The position numbers and the translations under genes were made by a program. From Tubulanus polymorphus (taxonomy: Eukaryota; Nemertea; Palaeonemertea; Tubulaniformes; Tubulanidae): 64,000 nt of DNA. Numbering within the stretch: the stretch's first letter is position 1; the number at the start of each line of letters is the position of its first letter. Below the pieces are notes generated by a model. It was not told the origin of the DNA, searched no databases, and saw only the letters and a program-made list of their open reading frames with translations. Location of the stretch: assembly GCF_964204645.1 (NCBI RefSeq), contig NC_134026.1, positions 11,994,450 to 12,058,449 on the forward strand. Reading direction: 5' to 3'. This document shows positions 1 through 11,343 of this stretch, in pieces.

Positions 1-938
1 ATTGCTTGACAAAATATTTTATTTGCTATTCCTTCGATAGTTATTTCTACTTTTGTTATTTCAGGATTATAATAATTATCAACATTTATTGCGCCATTAG
101 TATACGTTCCAATAGTAAAAAATATTAATATACCTTTAATAGATCTTCTAGGAAAGTTAATATTCTCATTTATTATTTCATCATTTGCATTAATAGTTAC
201 AGTTTTAAATTTATCAATATAATCATATAATAATGAAAATCCTTGATTGTATTGAGTTTGAATTGTTCTAGCAATATTTTCATCAGTTACTGTATCATAT
301 TCTAAACATATATTCGATAATTTATAACTCATATCTTTATTAACGCTAGATAATACAATTTCATTTACAGGAGCAAATGTTATCTCAAATATAATATCTT
401 CTTGAATTGCGTATTTATATAAAGGAGCATTATTATTTATCAATTCAAAGTCTAATGGAATTTTATATTTGCTTCCATATATACTTTTTATCAATTTATC
501 TACATCATTAGTTAATATTGCGCTATTAGCTTCTGATCTTAATTTATTTTGGTTTTCTGATTGGATTCCTTGAAATATCATATTATTTCTATTTTCTTTT
601 GTTAACCATAAATCTTTATAGTGCATAAATAAATTATAATCATCTAATGAGAAAACTGTTTCTGGTCCAATCTTTATTGTTAACTTTTTAATCAAATATC
701 TTCCAACATTATCAACAACATAATTATTATTATTACCGATTACTTTTATATCGGCTGATAAATAAATACTGTTTGGAACATAAAAAGTATTTTGTGTTAA
801 TCTAGGAATTCTAACGTATAAAGTTTCATCAGGATTAATATTTGAAGGGTTATGAGTAATTATATGATGTGATCTTTCTGCTTTAATAGCATTAGATATT
901 CTAGAAATCTTAGAAGGACTTATATAACTCCCACTCAT
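1..938 (-). CDS. MCP: Polinton major capsid protein (double jelly-roll), C-terminus cut by window edge
   Basis: The reading frame is open from the ATG at 936-938 to the window edge, giving about 312 of the ~415 residues of the complete homologue at 49331-50578. Conserved blocks include NVGRYLIKKLTIKIG, the HYKDLWL segment and the NNAPLYKYAIQEDI segment, which I recognise as the Polinton double-jelly-roll capsid type. The start lies in a T-tract plus AAATAAATG motif. It is the last gene of the capsid cluster, about 20 bp after the coiled-coil gene. No break is visible in the part shown. Confidence 0.88.
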   Translation of the reverse strand, partial: MSGSYISPSKISRISNAIKAERSHHIITHNPSNINPDETLYVRIPRLTQNTFYVPNSIYLSADIKVIGNNNNYVVDNVGRYLIKKLTIKIGPETVFSLDDYNLFMHYKDLWLTKENRNNMIFQGIQSENQNKLRSEANSAILTNDVDKLIKSIYGSKYKIPLDFELINNNAPLYKYAIQEDIIFEITFAPVNEIVLSSVNKDMSYKLSNICLEYDTVTDENIARTIQTQYNQGFSLLYDYIDKFKTVTINANDEIINENINFPRRSIKGILIFFTIGTYTNGAINVDNYYNPEITKVEITIEGIANKIFCQA

Positions 939-958
939 TTATTTAACAAAAAAATTAA

Positions 959-2379
959 TTATTTATTTTTTATCATGTTTACTAACCCAAAAATAATAGC
1001 ACTTACAACTGTAATTAAAAATAAAATAATATGTTCAGCAGCAAAGTTAATAATGTTTCCTGCAGATTTCAATATAAAACCAACAATTGAAGCAATAACT
1101 CCTGGTAAAGCTGCAGCAGATTTCTTTGATAGTTCCCATAAATATTTTGCTAATTTCTTTAAACCATCTTTAACTTTATCTTGTATAGAATTATTACCTG
1201 GAGGTTTATCCGGTTTATTGGGAGTAGGAGTAGATTTCAAAGCATTTGATATTGCTAAACCAATTGTTGTAAATAACATAGTAACAGCTGTTAGAATTGA
1301 AAGAATTGTTATTCCTTCAAACTTAAATAATAATTTTATTCTATCTTTCAATGATATTCTAGAATCTGGTTTTATTAGATATCTTTTAAAAACATCTTTT
1401 AATCTATCAATATTATAATCATATGATTTTAATAATGATTTAATTTCTTTTTTTTGTAATTCTATGTTATATTCTAAATCATCTTTTTCTTTTTCTAAAC
1501 GTAATTCTTTTTGCCTATATTCTATTTCATCAATTACTTGATAATCTAAATCAGACTTTAATTGTTCTATTTCTTTATTTTTATCAGTTAATTCTTTTTC
1601 TAAAGTTCTAATTTTAAAATCTCTTATACTTTTATCATGCGCAATTTTATCAGCTTCATTTCTTATACTAATAATTTCTCTAATTGCTTTATCAGAAAAT
1701 ATATCTAAATCTTCTAATTGTTGATCTGTTGCATCAAGTAATCCATTTGGTAAAAGTTTTTCAGTTTGAACTTCTCTTGAATTAGGTTTACTATTTTTGG
1801 AATTAATAACTTCTTTAGGAATTTTTTTTTGTCTTAAATTTGCATTAATTATATCAAAAAATTTAGCATTTCTTTGTTTAAATTCTTTTATATTATCATC
1901 TCTTTCTTCTTGTGTAACATCAGTTATAACATCATCAATGATTTTCTTAATTCTATCTGGTTTAAATTAAAAGTTGATTGTGTTATTATTTTATCGCTAC
2001 TTTTAAGATTTGAAATCTTAAAATAATAGTCGCCTTTCAATTTCCAATAATAATCACCATTTAAATATTTTAAATCTTTTACTAAATAATCCATACCTTT
2101 ATTTGTTATATTGAAACCAGATCTTTTTAATATTGGTTTAAATTCGTGAATAATTTCATTATAATTGTATTCTTTTTCTGTTATTTCTGGTACTTCATTT
2201 TCAATACTTATCTTTGAACGTGTTTTGTCAATATATTGAGGTGTAGTTAAATTAGAATTATATGCTGTTTCATTACCATCATTAAAACTTGTTTCATCAA
2301 AATCAGGTGGTTGTTCATCAGTTATACCAGGTTCATCAAAAGGATCCATTCCAATATCTTCTACACCTTCTACTTCCAT
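959..2379 (-). pseudogene. Acidic N-terminus, coiled coil and two C-terminal hydrophobic segments; frameshifted Polinton protein
   Basis: The ancestral product is about 470 aa. It has an acidic N-terminal tail, a charged coiled-coil middle (positions 1430-1900), then a K/P-linker between hydrophobic stretches near 1270-1340 and 965-1110, including KKSAAALPGVIASIVGFILK. One frameshift near 1945-1970 separates the N-terminal 150 residues from the rest. Homologues at 14800-16235 and 47793-49261 are also broken. Its place directly before MCP and its amphipathic/hydrophobic C-terminus suggest a virion or membrane-active protein (inference). I know no enzymatic function for it. Confidence 0.7.
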
Positions 2380-2395
2380 TTATATAATAAAAAAA

Positions 2396-3703
2396 TTAAA
2401 ATTTAAAATATAATATTCCTCCGATTACAATTCCTATACAAGTTATAGCTAATTTAGTATTTTCATGGGATTTATTATCATCATTTTGTTTAATTATATC
2501 ATTTTGAATTTTATCAGTTCTATTATTTTCTGATGTATTGTAATCTTTTATTTTAGAATCATTAACCAATTTAATATTCTTAGTTTTAGTTTCTGTTGAT
2601 TGAATATGTTTTTTATTTTTTTCACCTTCCATTAATTTTGGAGCAGTAATAATCTTTTTATTTATATCATTCAATCCAAATGAATTATTTATTGTTGCAG
2701 TTTTAATTAGATTATTATAACCAATTATGTTTCCCATCTTTAATACTAAATCATTAGAAATAATTAATAGATTAGGGCCTATACAATAATTAAGTCTTAC
2801 ATGAGATTTATCTAAATAATTTTGATATCTTATAATGTTTTCTGGAATCGATCTATTTTTATCATCATGTATGGAATCTTCAAATAATACTTTGAATTGT
2901 TTCTGCGCATCGAATGAAGTGTTATCATTTCCAATTATTGGGGATCTTGTTTCAACTTGGGCGCCTAGAATACATATCAAATAAATTCTAATAGATTGAT
3001 TTATTCTTTGTATACCTGATTTTGTAAAACCTTCACCATTTTCTAAAATGAAATTAACCCAACCATTATTATTATCAATTTTATGATTATGATAAGCTGA
3101 AATTCTATGCATATAATCAATTCTTTTTATTTCATACTCTTCACCAACACTTTGCAATTTACCATGCGCTCTGAAATCGGAATTAATATTTATATTAAAT
3201 TCATTACATATTTTATAAAACTTAGATATATTAATATTATTATCCAATTCTTTAAAATATTTAGACCCGGGTAAAGGACATTCTAATTCATTTAATATTA
3301 TTCTGATTTGAAAATATGTGTGAAATCTAAATATTGTGTGAATTAATTTTAAATCAGAATACTTCAAATTTTTATCTAAGTTATTTAAATGATCATTCCA
3401 ACTTATTCCACATCCTGTTGTTGCACAATAAACAGCAAAATTTAATTGATTCTGCCAATATTTCATATTAGATTTTACTTTATATATATGATATTCATCC
3501 CGAGTAAAAGTAACTTCATATGTATTAAATATATTTTCCATTTTAGAAATAAAAAACTGTGATTCATTAACATAAATTTCTAAATTAGTTAATGAATTTA
3601 AAACTATATTTTTATATGTAATATTTTTCTTAAAATCTATTGCCGGAATATTATATTTAATTGATTTATTATATTGGAAAGCTTTTGGAAAACTATCTGC
3701 CAT
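2396..3703 (-). CDS. Large conserved Polinton protein with C-terminal membrane anchor (435 aa)
   Basis: This intact 435-aa frame contains a block around LNFAVYCATTGCGISW, a GFTKSGIQRINQSIR block and a C-terminal hydrophobic helix at about 417-434 preceded by a low-complexity K/N/D-rich linker. I recognise the middle as a large protein widespread in animal Polintons, function unknown to me. The copy at 46394-47809 is 471 aa, mainly because it has a longer variable segment before GWVYFILE. It starts in a TAATTTTTT...ATATAAATG motif, 17 bp after the upstream gene. A virion membrane or internal protein is plausible, not proven. Confidence 0.75.
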   Translation of the reverse strand: MADSFPKAFQYNKSIKYNIPAIDFKKNITYKNIVLNSLTNLEIYVNESQFFISKMENIFNTYEVTFTRDEYHIYKVKSNMKYWQNQLNFAVYCATTGCGISWNDHLNNLDKNLKYSDLKLIHTIFRFHTYFQIRIILNELECPLPGSKYFKELDNNINISKFYKICNEFNININSDFRAHGKLQSVGEEYEIKRIDYMHRISAYHNHKIDNNNGWVNFILENGEGFTKSGIQRINQSIRIYLICILGAQVETRSPIIGNDNTSFDAQKQFKVLFEDSIHDDKNRSIPENIIRYQNYLDKSHVRLNYCIGPNLLIISNDLVLKMGNIIGYNNLIKTATINNSFGLNDINKKIITAPKLMEGEKNKKHIQSTETKTKNIKLVNDSKIKDYNTSENNRTDKIQNDIIKQNDDNKSHENTKLAITCIGIVIGGILYFKF

Positions 3704-3719
3704 TTATATAATTAAAAAA

Positions 3720-4154
3720 TTAATAATTTATTAATTCTTTTAATAATTTATCTTGTTCTTCAACTGTTATATGACCATTTAAACTTATTATATAATCTAG
3801 TGTGTTCTTTAATTTATTAATTTCTTTTATATTAGTTTTGATTTTTTCTTTATTACTTTTTATATTTAATTTTGAACTTATACCGGTTAAAACACTTGAA
3901 CTTAATCCTAACACACCAATTGATATAGCTAAAGGTGTTAATGGACTGAATATTGCTAGAAATGTTATTACAGAACTAATTGTAACCGAACCACTTATAA
4001 TCAAATAATATATAATTTTACTTTTTAAATATTTTTTCTTTTTTATCTTTAAGTCACTTTCAAATTCTAATATTTGTTTTTCTAAATATGTTTTTAATTT
4101 AGTTTTATTTATATCATGAGGAATAATATCAATACTATCAACTTTATCTTCCAT
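3720..4154 (-). CDS. Small protein with two transmembrane segments (144 aa)
   Basis: The intact 144-aa frame begins with an acidic/basic amphipathic N-terminus, has two hydrophobic helices at about 46-68 and 72-92, and ends in a lysine-rich helical tail. Its homologue at 45942-46377 is nearly identical but has an extra A in a homopolymer. It sits between the 435-aa and 140-aa genes with ~17-20 bp spacers that are mostly the T-tract start motif. It is probably a membrane protein of the particle; the family is not known to me. Confidence 0.72.
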   Translation of the reverse strand: MEDKVDSIDIIPHDINKTKLKTYLEKQILEFESDLKIKKKKYLKSKIIYYLIISGSVTISSVITFLAIFSPLTPLAISIGVLGLSSSVLTGISSKLNIKSNKEKIKTNIKEINKLKNTLDYIISLNGHITVEEQDKLLKELINY

Positions 4155-4173
4155 TTATTTAGAATAAAAATTA

Positions 4174-4596
4174 CTAATTAGTAAACTTATAAGCAACAAA
4201 TATAACAATAACTGTTCCACCTAAAATCCAAATTATTTCATATTTCTGTTGTTCTTTACTTGGGGTATAATAATCTGATAATTTGGGTTTGTATAGATGT
4301 AATTTTTCCTTATTTGTTACTGCGTTATATAAACTCATAGCATCATCAACTGATTGAAAATCTCTATGTGAAATCTTCTGATCATATAATTCTTTATTGA
4401 TGTAATCCATATAGTTTTGTCTTTTTTCTCTATATTCTTCTGCAGCTTTATTGTATTTCTCTAACGCTAAGTTATGTCTTCTTTGTTCTCCTAATGAACT
4501 ATTTTTATCAATATGTTTAAATAAATAACCACCACCAGTAAATGCTAAAGCGTTAACAATTGCCGATCCTATAATAGTTATAATTGCAGAAGCCAT
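4174..4596 (-). CDS. Small protein with N- and C-terminal membrane helices (140 aa)
   Basis: The intact 140-aa product has a glycine-rich hydrophobic N-terminus (about 5-27), a charged helical middle (RHNLALEKYNKAAEEYREKR) and a C-terminal membrane helix at about 118-137. It is 99% identical to the protein at 45499-45921, differing by D to E near residue 105. That is much stronger conservation than neighbours such as the 118-aa protein, which suggests recent common origin or constraint. I recognise the type as a recurrent small Polinton virion-cluster protein of unknown role. Confidence 0.75.
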   Translation of the reverse strand: MASAIITIIGSAIVNALAFTGGGYLFKHIDKNSSLGEQRRHNLALEKYNKAAEEYREKRQNYMDYINKELYDQKISHRDFQSVDDAMSLYNAVTNKEKLHLYKPKLSDYYTPSKEQQKYEIIWILGGTVIVIFVAYKFTN

Positions 4597-4621
4597 TTAT
4601 TTAACAAAAAAAATTATGCAT
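4597..4621 (-). promoter_or_regulatory. Representative T-tract / AAATAAATG start motif
   Basis: Read on the minus strand, the spacer between the 73-aa gene and the 140-aa gene is almost only a TAATTTTTTTT run, a short G/T spacer and TTAAATAAATG overlapping the start codon. The same arrangement precedes most Polinton genes in the window. It resembles the T-rich plus TAAATG late promoter of poxviruses. Promoter function here is inference from conservation and position. Confidence 0.55.
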
Positions 4622-4843
4622 TTATATGGGAGGAATATATTTTTGTTTTTCCAAATAATCAATTGTTAAATTAGATAAAGTAACTGCTAACGTTAATTTC
4701 AAAATATCATTTATATCAAATCTGTCAACATTAACACTTCCCATTTTGAATACTTTTTTTAATACCATTGAATAACCAACAGTTCCAACTGATAGTAATG
4801 CGCCATTATATAATCCAGTTATTATCCACTTATTATCACTCAT
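4622..4843 (-). CDS. Small membrane-type Polinton protein (73 aa)
   Basis: The 73-aa product is identical to the one at 45253-45474. It has a hydrophobic stretch at about residues 7-27, a short basic patch (KKVFK) and an ILKLTLAVTLSNLTIDYL helix, ending KYIPPI. Complete amino-acid identity between two element copies with different architecture is striking. Its start codon directly abuts the stop of the 118-aa gene, so translation or transcription must begin at the motif inside the upstream gene's end. Function unknown. Confidence 0.72.
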   Translation of the reverse strand: MSDNKWIITGLYNGALLSVGTVGYSMVLKKVFKMGSVNVDRFDINDILKLTLAVTLSNLTIDYLEKQKYIPPI

Positions 4844-5200
4844 TTATTTATCAAAAAAATTACTATCATCAAAATATTTAGTTATCTTATTTATGATTAT
4901 TTCAACATTTATTTTATTACTAGTTTCATTTGTATATATTTCAATTATTATTTTTTTAATATCATCGATTATAAAATCTTCATCTAATTCATAAAATCTT
5001 AAAGATTCTCTAATTAAATTAGTAATATTTTCTACATTTAAAGTTTCTTTATCTATTGTTGTTTCATACTCAAATGTTGTTTCATTAGAAAATGCAATAT
5101 TTTTGATATGTGTAATTACATCATTAATGTTAAATTTCATTTCTTTCTCACGTTTAAAATCAAATCCAAAACATATACTCGGTCCAACAGTTATATTCAT
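4844..5200 (-). CDS. Acidic, helical protein of unknown function (118 aa)
   Basis: The intact 118-aa frame starts MNITVGPSICFGFDFK, which is conserved in the homologue at 44911-45252 (113 aa). The rest is divergent and I/N/E-rich, ending KYFDDSNFFDK in both. No membrane segment or known motif is visible. It lies between the penton and 73-aa genes in the capsid cluster, with the T-tract start motif overlapping the penton stop codon. Confidence 0.68.
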   Translation of the reverse strand: MNITVGPSICFGFDFKREKEMKFNINDVITHIKNIAFSNETTFEYETTIDKETLNVENITNLIRESLRFYELDEDFIIDDIKKIIIEIYTNETSNKINVEIIINKITKYFDDSNFFDK

Positions 5201-5216
5201 TTATATAATAAAAAAA

Positions 5217-5975
5217 TTACTCTTTACATCTTATAACTAATTCATATATCACAGGAAAGTTATTTAAATCAATTAAGTATCCATTATGATTTCTTATTTC
5301 TAATTTAAAATTATTAAATTTAGGAATGCAAGGTTTGAAATCACATTCAGTTAAATTATAATTTATTTGCGTTCCAAATTGTTTAACATTTTTTAATGGT
5401 AAAATATTTAATATACTAGAATTACAAATTGTTTCTTTAGTTGCTTCGAAAGTTTTGTAGGCTCGATTAAATTGCAATAAATATAAAAGTGTGTAAAAGG
5501 TATTATATTTGAGCTGCCTTCTGCGTTTACTGTAACAACATCTGGTTCAATTCCTAGCAATTTAGCTATAGGTTTTTTTTACCATAAATGCATGTTGACT
5601 TTCATCAAATACTTTTATTTTAATTCTATTTGAGCTATCACTTTTACTAAATTTAATTAAAAATTTATCATCTTTTCCGAGTTTTAATCGTGCTCTCCGA
5701 TTAATTTCCTGGGCTAATGTTTCTAAATTATATAACCCTGGTCTTAGAAATAGATGAAACCATTTATTTATACTTCTAATATGAATTAAAAAAGTATTAT
5801 GTTCAATAGTTTTATTCGATATATTGTAAAAAGAATTACATAAACTTATATTAACTAATTTTAAATCTACACAATTCTTAAATTCTCTATCTAATTGTAC
5901 TAGTAAATTATGTGATTTATAATTTGTAAGCCTTCTAGAATCAACAAATATTCTGTATTCTTTTAATTCCACCAT
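5217..5975 (-). pseudogene. mCP: Polinton minor capsid (penton-like) protein, two frameshifts
   Basis: Aligned to the intact 250-aa copy at 44142-44894, this gene has the N-terminal VDSRR...NLLVQLDREF block, the PGLYNLETLAQEIN block and the C-terminal FKPCIP...VIRC block in three frame segments. One break is in an A8/T8 run near 5573-5580, the other in a short A-run near 5455. I recognise the family as the single-jelly-roll penton of Polintons. Both breaks are single-base homopolymer changes, so assembly error is possible. It opens the capsid cluster, divergent from the zinc-finger gene. Confidence 0.8.
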
Positions 5976-6044
5976 TTATTTATAACATAAAAAAATTACC
6001 GCTCATCACTAAAAATTAATTTTAATAAAATTTTTCTTAAATAA
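5976..6044. promoter_or_regulatory. 69-bp divergent promoter region between penton and zinc-finger genes
   Basis: Two genes diverge from this AT-rich spacer, and it carries the ATAAATG-type start motif facing both ways, with a conserved core ACCGCTCATCACT between them. The same spacer is kept at 17141-17208 in copy B with only a few changes. Promoter activity is inferred from position and conservation. Confidence 0.5.
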
Positions 6045-6839
6045 ATGGAAGAGAAGATAGCATGTGAAATTTGTGGTGAACTTCTAAGAAAAAGTAATAT
6101 GGCTCGACATATGAAAAAACATAATGAAAATTATAAACCCCCTAAAATAAACTGCCCAAAATGTAATAAATTATTCTCAAGAAATTATGTTAAAAAACAT
6201 TCAGAGAAGTGTAGAATTAATGGTGCAACAGCTAATGTTGATAGTAATTCTGTTGAAGTTGAACCTGAAATTATTTGGAAAAGACCTTCCTTATTCTATG
6301 ATAAGGATAATATAAAAAATCATTTCTGCGAGCCTTGTCGAATGAAATACATCCCTGATAATAAAGAAGATTGGGAGAATCATCAATTTCGTAAAGCACA
6401 TATAGATAAAATTTCTAATAAATTTGAAACTGAATTCAATGAAAGAAAAAATAATTTATTAGAAAAAATAAAATATGAGAAAACGTTACCAGATAATGAA
6501 GAAACAGTTGAAAAGTTAGAAAAACAATATAATGAATTAACAAGAAAAACATATTATTGTAAATATTGTAAATTGATTATTACAACAAGTAATTCAAATC
6601 TACATAATAGAACAATAAAACATAAAGAAAACGTAAGAAAATACCAAGAGCTTAATGAAGATCTATTACCATTAAATTATAAACGAAAATGTCCACAATG
6701 TAGTTATGCGGCCTTAAGACAAGAAGGTACTGTGTTACTTTGTGTTGATTGTGGATGGCAAAAGAATTTATGGGATGAAGAAAAAACTAGAAATTTTCTT
6801 ATAGATCCAAAATTAAATTATCTTGATGAAATTTTTTAA
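6045..6839 (+). pseudogene. Multi-zinc-finger protein with C-terminal zinc ribbon; N-terminal part of a split gene
   Basis: The 264 residues contain two N-terminal C2H2-like fingers (CEICGEL...HMKKH and CPKCNKLF...C), a third unit at CEPCRMKY, a fourth at CKYCKLII...H and a zinc ribbon CPQC...LLCVDCGW near residues 217-237. The TAA at 6837-6839 is followed in the same frame by the next segment, which copy B encodes before a differently placed stop, so the ancestral protein was ~430 aa. The zinc ribbon resembles those of transcription factors; a role in viral transcription is inference. Confidence 0.72.
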
Positions 6840-7346
6840 ATATTTTCTATAGAAGATCATACACCAGAATATATTCAATGGCTTAAAAAAATGAAAATAA
6901 TAGAAAATAAAAATGGTGAAATAACTAAAAAAGATATTATAAAAACAATTATTCCACCAACATTTAACACAAAAGAAAAGAAAATGTATTTATATTTATT
7001 ATTTAACGATTATTATGAAAAACCTAAATTAACAGAAGAAGATATGAAAAATATAAAAAAAATATTCAAACAAATATTAATGTATCATTTGGAAAATAGA
7101 ATAACAGATTCAATAAATTATGAATCCTTTTTAAATAAGATTGTAAATTATTTAAACCTAGATATTATAATTCCATTTGATGAATTAACAAACAAAAAGA
7201 AACAAAGAGAGCGAGATGAAATGTGGAACAAGATAGAACTTTATTTAAATGAGAAAAATGGAATGGAAGAAGAACCTGAACAATTAAATGAAAATGAAGA
7301 AGCCAATAGTGATTTCGAGTATGATGATATTGATTTTATGTTTTAA
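6840..7346 (+). pseudogene. C-terminal part of the zinc-finger gene, acidic tail
   Basis: This segment continues the frame of the preceding zinc-finger gene after one TAA. The longest ATG-initiated piece (6891-7346) gives 151 aa: a K/I-rich helical region and a very acidic tail ending DDIDFMF. Acidic tails of this kind occur in transcription activators and phosphoproteins, but I cannot assign a family. Its stop codon overlaps the stop of the convergent PolB gene, as in copy B, so the two genes share a minimal 3' border. Confidence 0.6.
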
Positions 7347-10300
7347 TGGCCATAAGGTAATGTTTTTATACCATCATCTAAAATATGCCTTTTATCATCA
7401 AATGGATTTAAACTAGTTTTTTCAACTTCATTAATGTACATCTCGTGATTTTCTGATCTTAAACAATTCATTTTATGTTTCATTACAATTGATTTATATA
7501 AACACTTTATATAATCTTGAAATTCTATATGTTTATCAACCACATGTTTTGTTATTCCTTTTAACTTTTTAGCTTCATGATCTTTTGTTCTATAACTATA
7601 CATTTTACTTCTTATCCCGACAAATTCAATCATTTCATCACCTCCTAATTCATCTTTAAACTTACCAGGAATCTTTTTATTATCATTACTAAACAATTCA
7701 TGATCTTTGGGGTAATTGCTAAAGTCGAAATAATGTTTCAATGTTTTTAAGTCTTTTGTTATATCATTTGTCTTGATTTTTAGTATGTAGGCGTCAGTAT
7801 CAAAATATAGAATTTCTATGTGTTTTTCCCCAAAATGGGGTTGTAATACATTATAATAAAATTCGTACATTAATAATTTTGAAACTTCTAAAACAGTTGA
7901 ACCTATAAATATTGGTTTATTAAATTTCATGGATGTTCTTTTTAATTTAACTGCTGTTAAATAATCCTCAAACCTTTTATTTCCTAGATGTCTAGGACTT
8001 GATTGTAGGTGTCTCAATCGTTCATAATTATTCACTAATTCAATGTCGTTTCTATTTCTAATATTTTCACATGTTTTTCCATAAAAACTATTGTTCATCA
8101 ATTTAAAAAAATCTTTTTCAAAATCTGTTTTTGATATTGTTCTCTGTTGAGTATTGAAATCTATATATTTTTCTAACCACTTCGATTGATTAAATTCAAT
8201 ATATCTATGTACTTTCTTTAATTTCATTCCTTGTTTTAGATAAAATTTTAACATTCTATAATGAACAATATAATTATATTTATTATTTTGAGTAAGTATT
8301 AATTTTTCTGTAAAAACATGATGTTTCGGTTTTATTTTCTTCTGGTATTCACTTAAATAACTATCATCTACAGTTAAATGTTCTGGGCAATAAGGTAAGT
8401 TTCTTGTTTTAAACTTTATATTTTCAGGATATTCTAAATCAACTACAAAGAAATAACCAATTGGTGCTTCGTCTTTTAAACTAATAATTGCGCTTTCCCA
8501 ATCAGTTTTATCATCATTTTCAACTTCTGTTAATATAAAATTTTTATATGGTTGAGGTTGCATCATTGCCCAACCATATAAATTATTGGCGTCAATATAT
8601 AATAATTTATATTCATCATTTGCTTTAAAATACCTATCTCCCATAACACCACTAATTCCACCTCTAATTGATTTTTCAAATAATAAAACCATATCTGGTT
8701 CTTTTAATAAATCTAATTCTACATTTGTATATTTTAAACCACATTGCCAGGTTAAACCAGGACTAGAGTAGCAATAACAAGGATCAACATTAAAATGATT
8801 CAAATTAACTTCTCTAAATTTTTCAAATATGTCAGCCAATATCATAACATCTGATTTTAAATATAAATCAACTAATTCACCATGATTCTTCATCTTAAAA
8901 TGGTTCCAAATATTTAATGTTCTATTAAACACTTCATCTTTCACATACTCCTCTTTTAATTTATCATAAAATTGATCTTTTAATAATTCTGTTACATTAA
9001 AATCATCATGTGTTTTATAAAATGAATAAGGAATTGCGCCTTTATATCTCAATAATTTAAAATCTTGGTCATTTGGATAATAATATCGAGTTATAATAAA
9101 ATCATTATCAACTAAACTTTTTGATAAATTATCTAATGAACTATTTAAAAATCTATATGAATCTATAAATCTAATGTAACCAAATTGAAATGAAATATAA
9201 TTTTCAGATGTTTTAGCTAATAGTTTAAAATCATATTTTCTTACATTTACACCATTCATAGCATTATATTCTTCTATTTCTTGATTAATTGCACCCAATT
9301 TCTTTGATAATTGTTTTATAAATAGATGGGTATCATACCCCGATAAATTGTGAAATATAATGGGGACAAAATTTACTTTTTTGGCTTGTAAATTGCAAGC
9401 CTCATGCGCAGCGCCTCTAAACTTTCCATTCAAATGATCATGGTCTCTTACTTTTTTATCTTTATAATTAAATATCTTTTCACAATAATAACATTTATCT
9501 GTAAACTCAAATACTTCTTTATCTTCTTCTGTCATAATTATTCTTTTATTTTTGTTTAATAATTTTGCAAAATCACTTTCTAATTCAATCATTTTATCAC
9601 AAAAATCATTAACTACATTTTCACCTCTAAAAGAAATATATTGACTTTCATATAATTCGGGATAATTTGATTTTATATAAATTCCATAAGCAGCAGCTCT
9701 TTGATGAACTTTTTTAATTGTATTTATAATTGGTGGGTCTTGTATTATGTCTTCATTTAATTCACTTCCTTTATCCATTGATTTTAATAATTGCTTTTTG
9801 TTATATATTTCTTTTCTATCTTGATCAGTTAATTCTTTATTCAATGATTCAAAATCCCCATAAATTACAAATGGAACAATATTTTTAAATTTATGATTAG
9901 TAAATTTCAATTTATAATCTTTTTCTGTTGGCATTATTAATTTACAAAAATCTTTATTATCACATAATTCTTTATGTTTTAATAATGTATTCTCTCAGTC
10001 ATAAATTTAGATAAACATTTTCTACATAGATAAATTTTATTATGATGATCACTTTCTGTTCTAAAGAATAAATCAATTTGTTTTAACCACATATAATGTT
10101 CATTTTCATCTTTTTTGTAATATAACAAATCTATAGCATTTTCATCATCATAATATTCTGTTAAATATAAAGCTTCCAATGTATAATCTTTAATATTTTC
10201 ACCTTTTGTCTTTGGTAATTGCATTAATTCGAATACATTTATTTTTAAATTATTAACTTTTTCTATTTTAGGAATCATTTTTATAGTTACTGGATATTGA

Positions 10301-10890
10301 TCAATTTTATATAATGTTTCATATTTCCGATAATCTGTTATTCTATAAACATGTTCTTCTGTTGGATGTAAGCAACTAATAATTGACCATAGAAAACATT
10401 TATTATCTTCATTTTGAATATTTATTACTGCTTTTGTTATAAATGGTAATTTGATATAACTTGATGCTTTCATATCTTTTTCTGTTATAAAGTTTGAATC
10501 ATTTTTAAACATTTTATTACTTTTTGATGTTTTATTTCTTTTTGTATTATAAACATTTAAATCTAAATATATAATTTCATTCAATGTTAAGCCAGAACCC
10601 TCAAAATATCTTTCTTCAATATGACGTTTAAATTCATTTAATATTTTTTCTAACTTCTCTTTTATTTGTGTTTTTGAAATTATTTCTTCAGAGTGTGTTT
10701 GAATATTATAATCCATTTTTTCTTCTGACTTTATAAAACTTACTTTCCCAGAGATACTAATTTTTGGATATTCAACATCTGTTATCAAATCTAGTATTTT
10801 TTCTATTATTTCATTAAATTTACTATAATCTTCTATTGTTGTACCTTTAAAGAATCTAAATATAATAGCTGCAGGGCCAATTTTACTATG
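7343..10890 (-). pseudogene. pPolB: Protein-primed family B DNA polymerase (Polinton type), frameshifted
   Basis: Replicative polymerase of the element. In the 863-aa main segment I see the exonuclease motifs (YGDFE near residue 27, HNLSGYD near 198, YLKSDV near 360), a zinc-binding insert (CYYC...RDHDH...CNL near 148-180), polymerase motif A (DANNLYG near 448), motif B (KLMNNSFYG near 616) and motif C (YFDTD near 711). The N-terminal segment (9979-10890) is separated by a 2-nt change near 9990. Motif C reads DTDA, where copy C has DTDS. No intein is present here. Confidence 0.9.
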
Positions 10891-11343
10891 TTATGTTTCT
10901 AAGATTTCAATTGTATCTTTTATTTCTAGTGAATCAATATAATTTCTAACATTTTCCATGTAAGGTTTATTTGAAATGGATTTTGTTTTTGAAGTTGATT
11001 CTTTTACTTGTTGAGGTTTATTATCAAAATATTCTAATCCTAAAACATTTTTATTTAAATTTTTATAATGTTTTTGTGATTCGAGATGTCTATTATAATT
11101 CCTTTTTACTATAAATCCATTACAAACTTCACATTTTATTTCATCCACATTCATATTTTCTAATCGTTCTTTTCTTTCATTAGAATTTTCTGGAGTTTCA
11201 AAATCTATTACATTTTTTATATGATTTGCAGTTTTTTCATGTCGTGTTTTATTAGATGTATCGATGTATTTTTTACAATATTGACAATAATATTGATTTT
11301 TATTGACATTATTGTTTTCTAGTTGGTGTTCATTCTCCCCCAT
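10891..11343 (-). pseudogene. Zinc-finger N-terminal leader of the PolB gene, separated by one stop
   Basis: This 150-aa segment has two C2H2-type fingers (CQYCKKYIDTSNKTRHEKTANH and CEVCNGFIVKRNYNRHLESQKH; each is C-x2-C...H-x5-H) and ends at a TAA. The next codons stay in the same frame into PolB, and copy B has sense codons at the equivalent stop. The ancestral PolB was therefore probably ~1,330 aa with a zinc-finger N-terminus. The start is chosen at the T-tract/TAATAAATG motif 85 bp from the element end. The fingers may bind the terminal repeat or protein primer (inference). Confidence 0.72.

Noticed and set aside
975-1418. 147-aa plus-strand frame, with similar ones at 14744-15262 and 48790-49257
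   Set aside because: Antisense shadows of the conserved coiled-coil/hydrophobic gene; the sense strand has the domain pattern and start motif.
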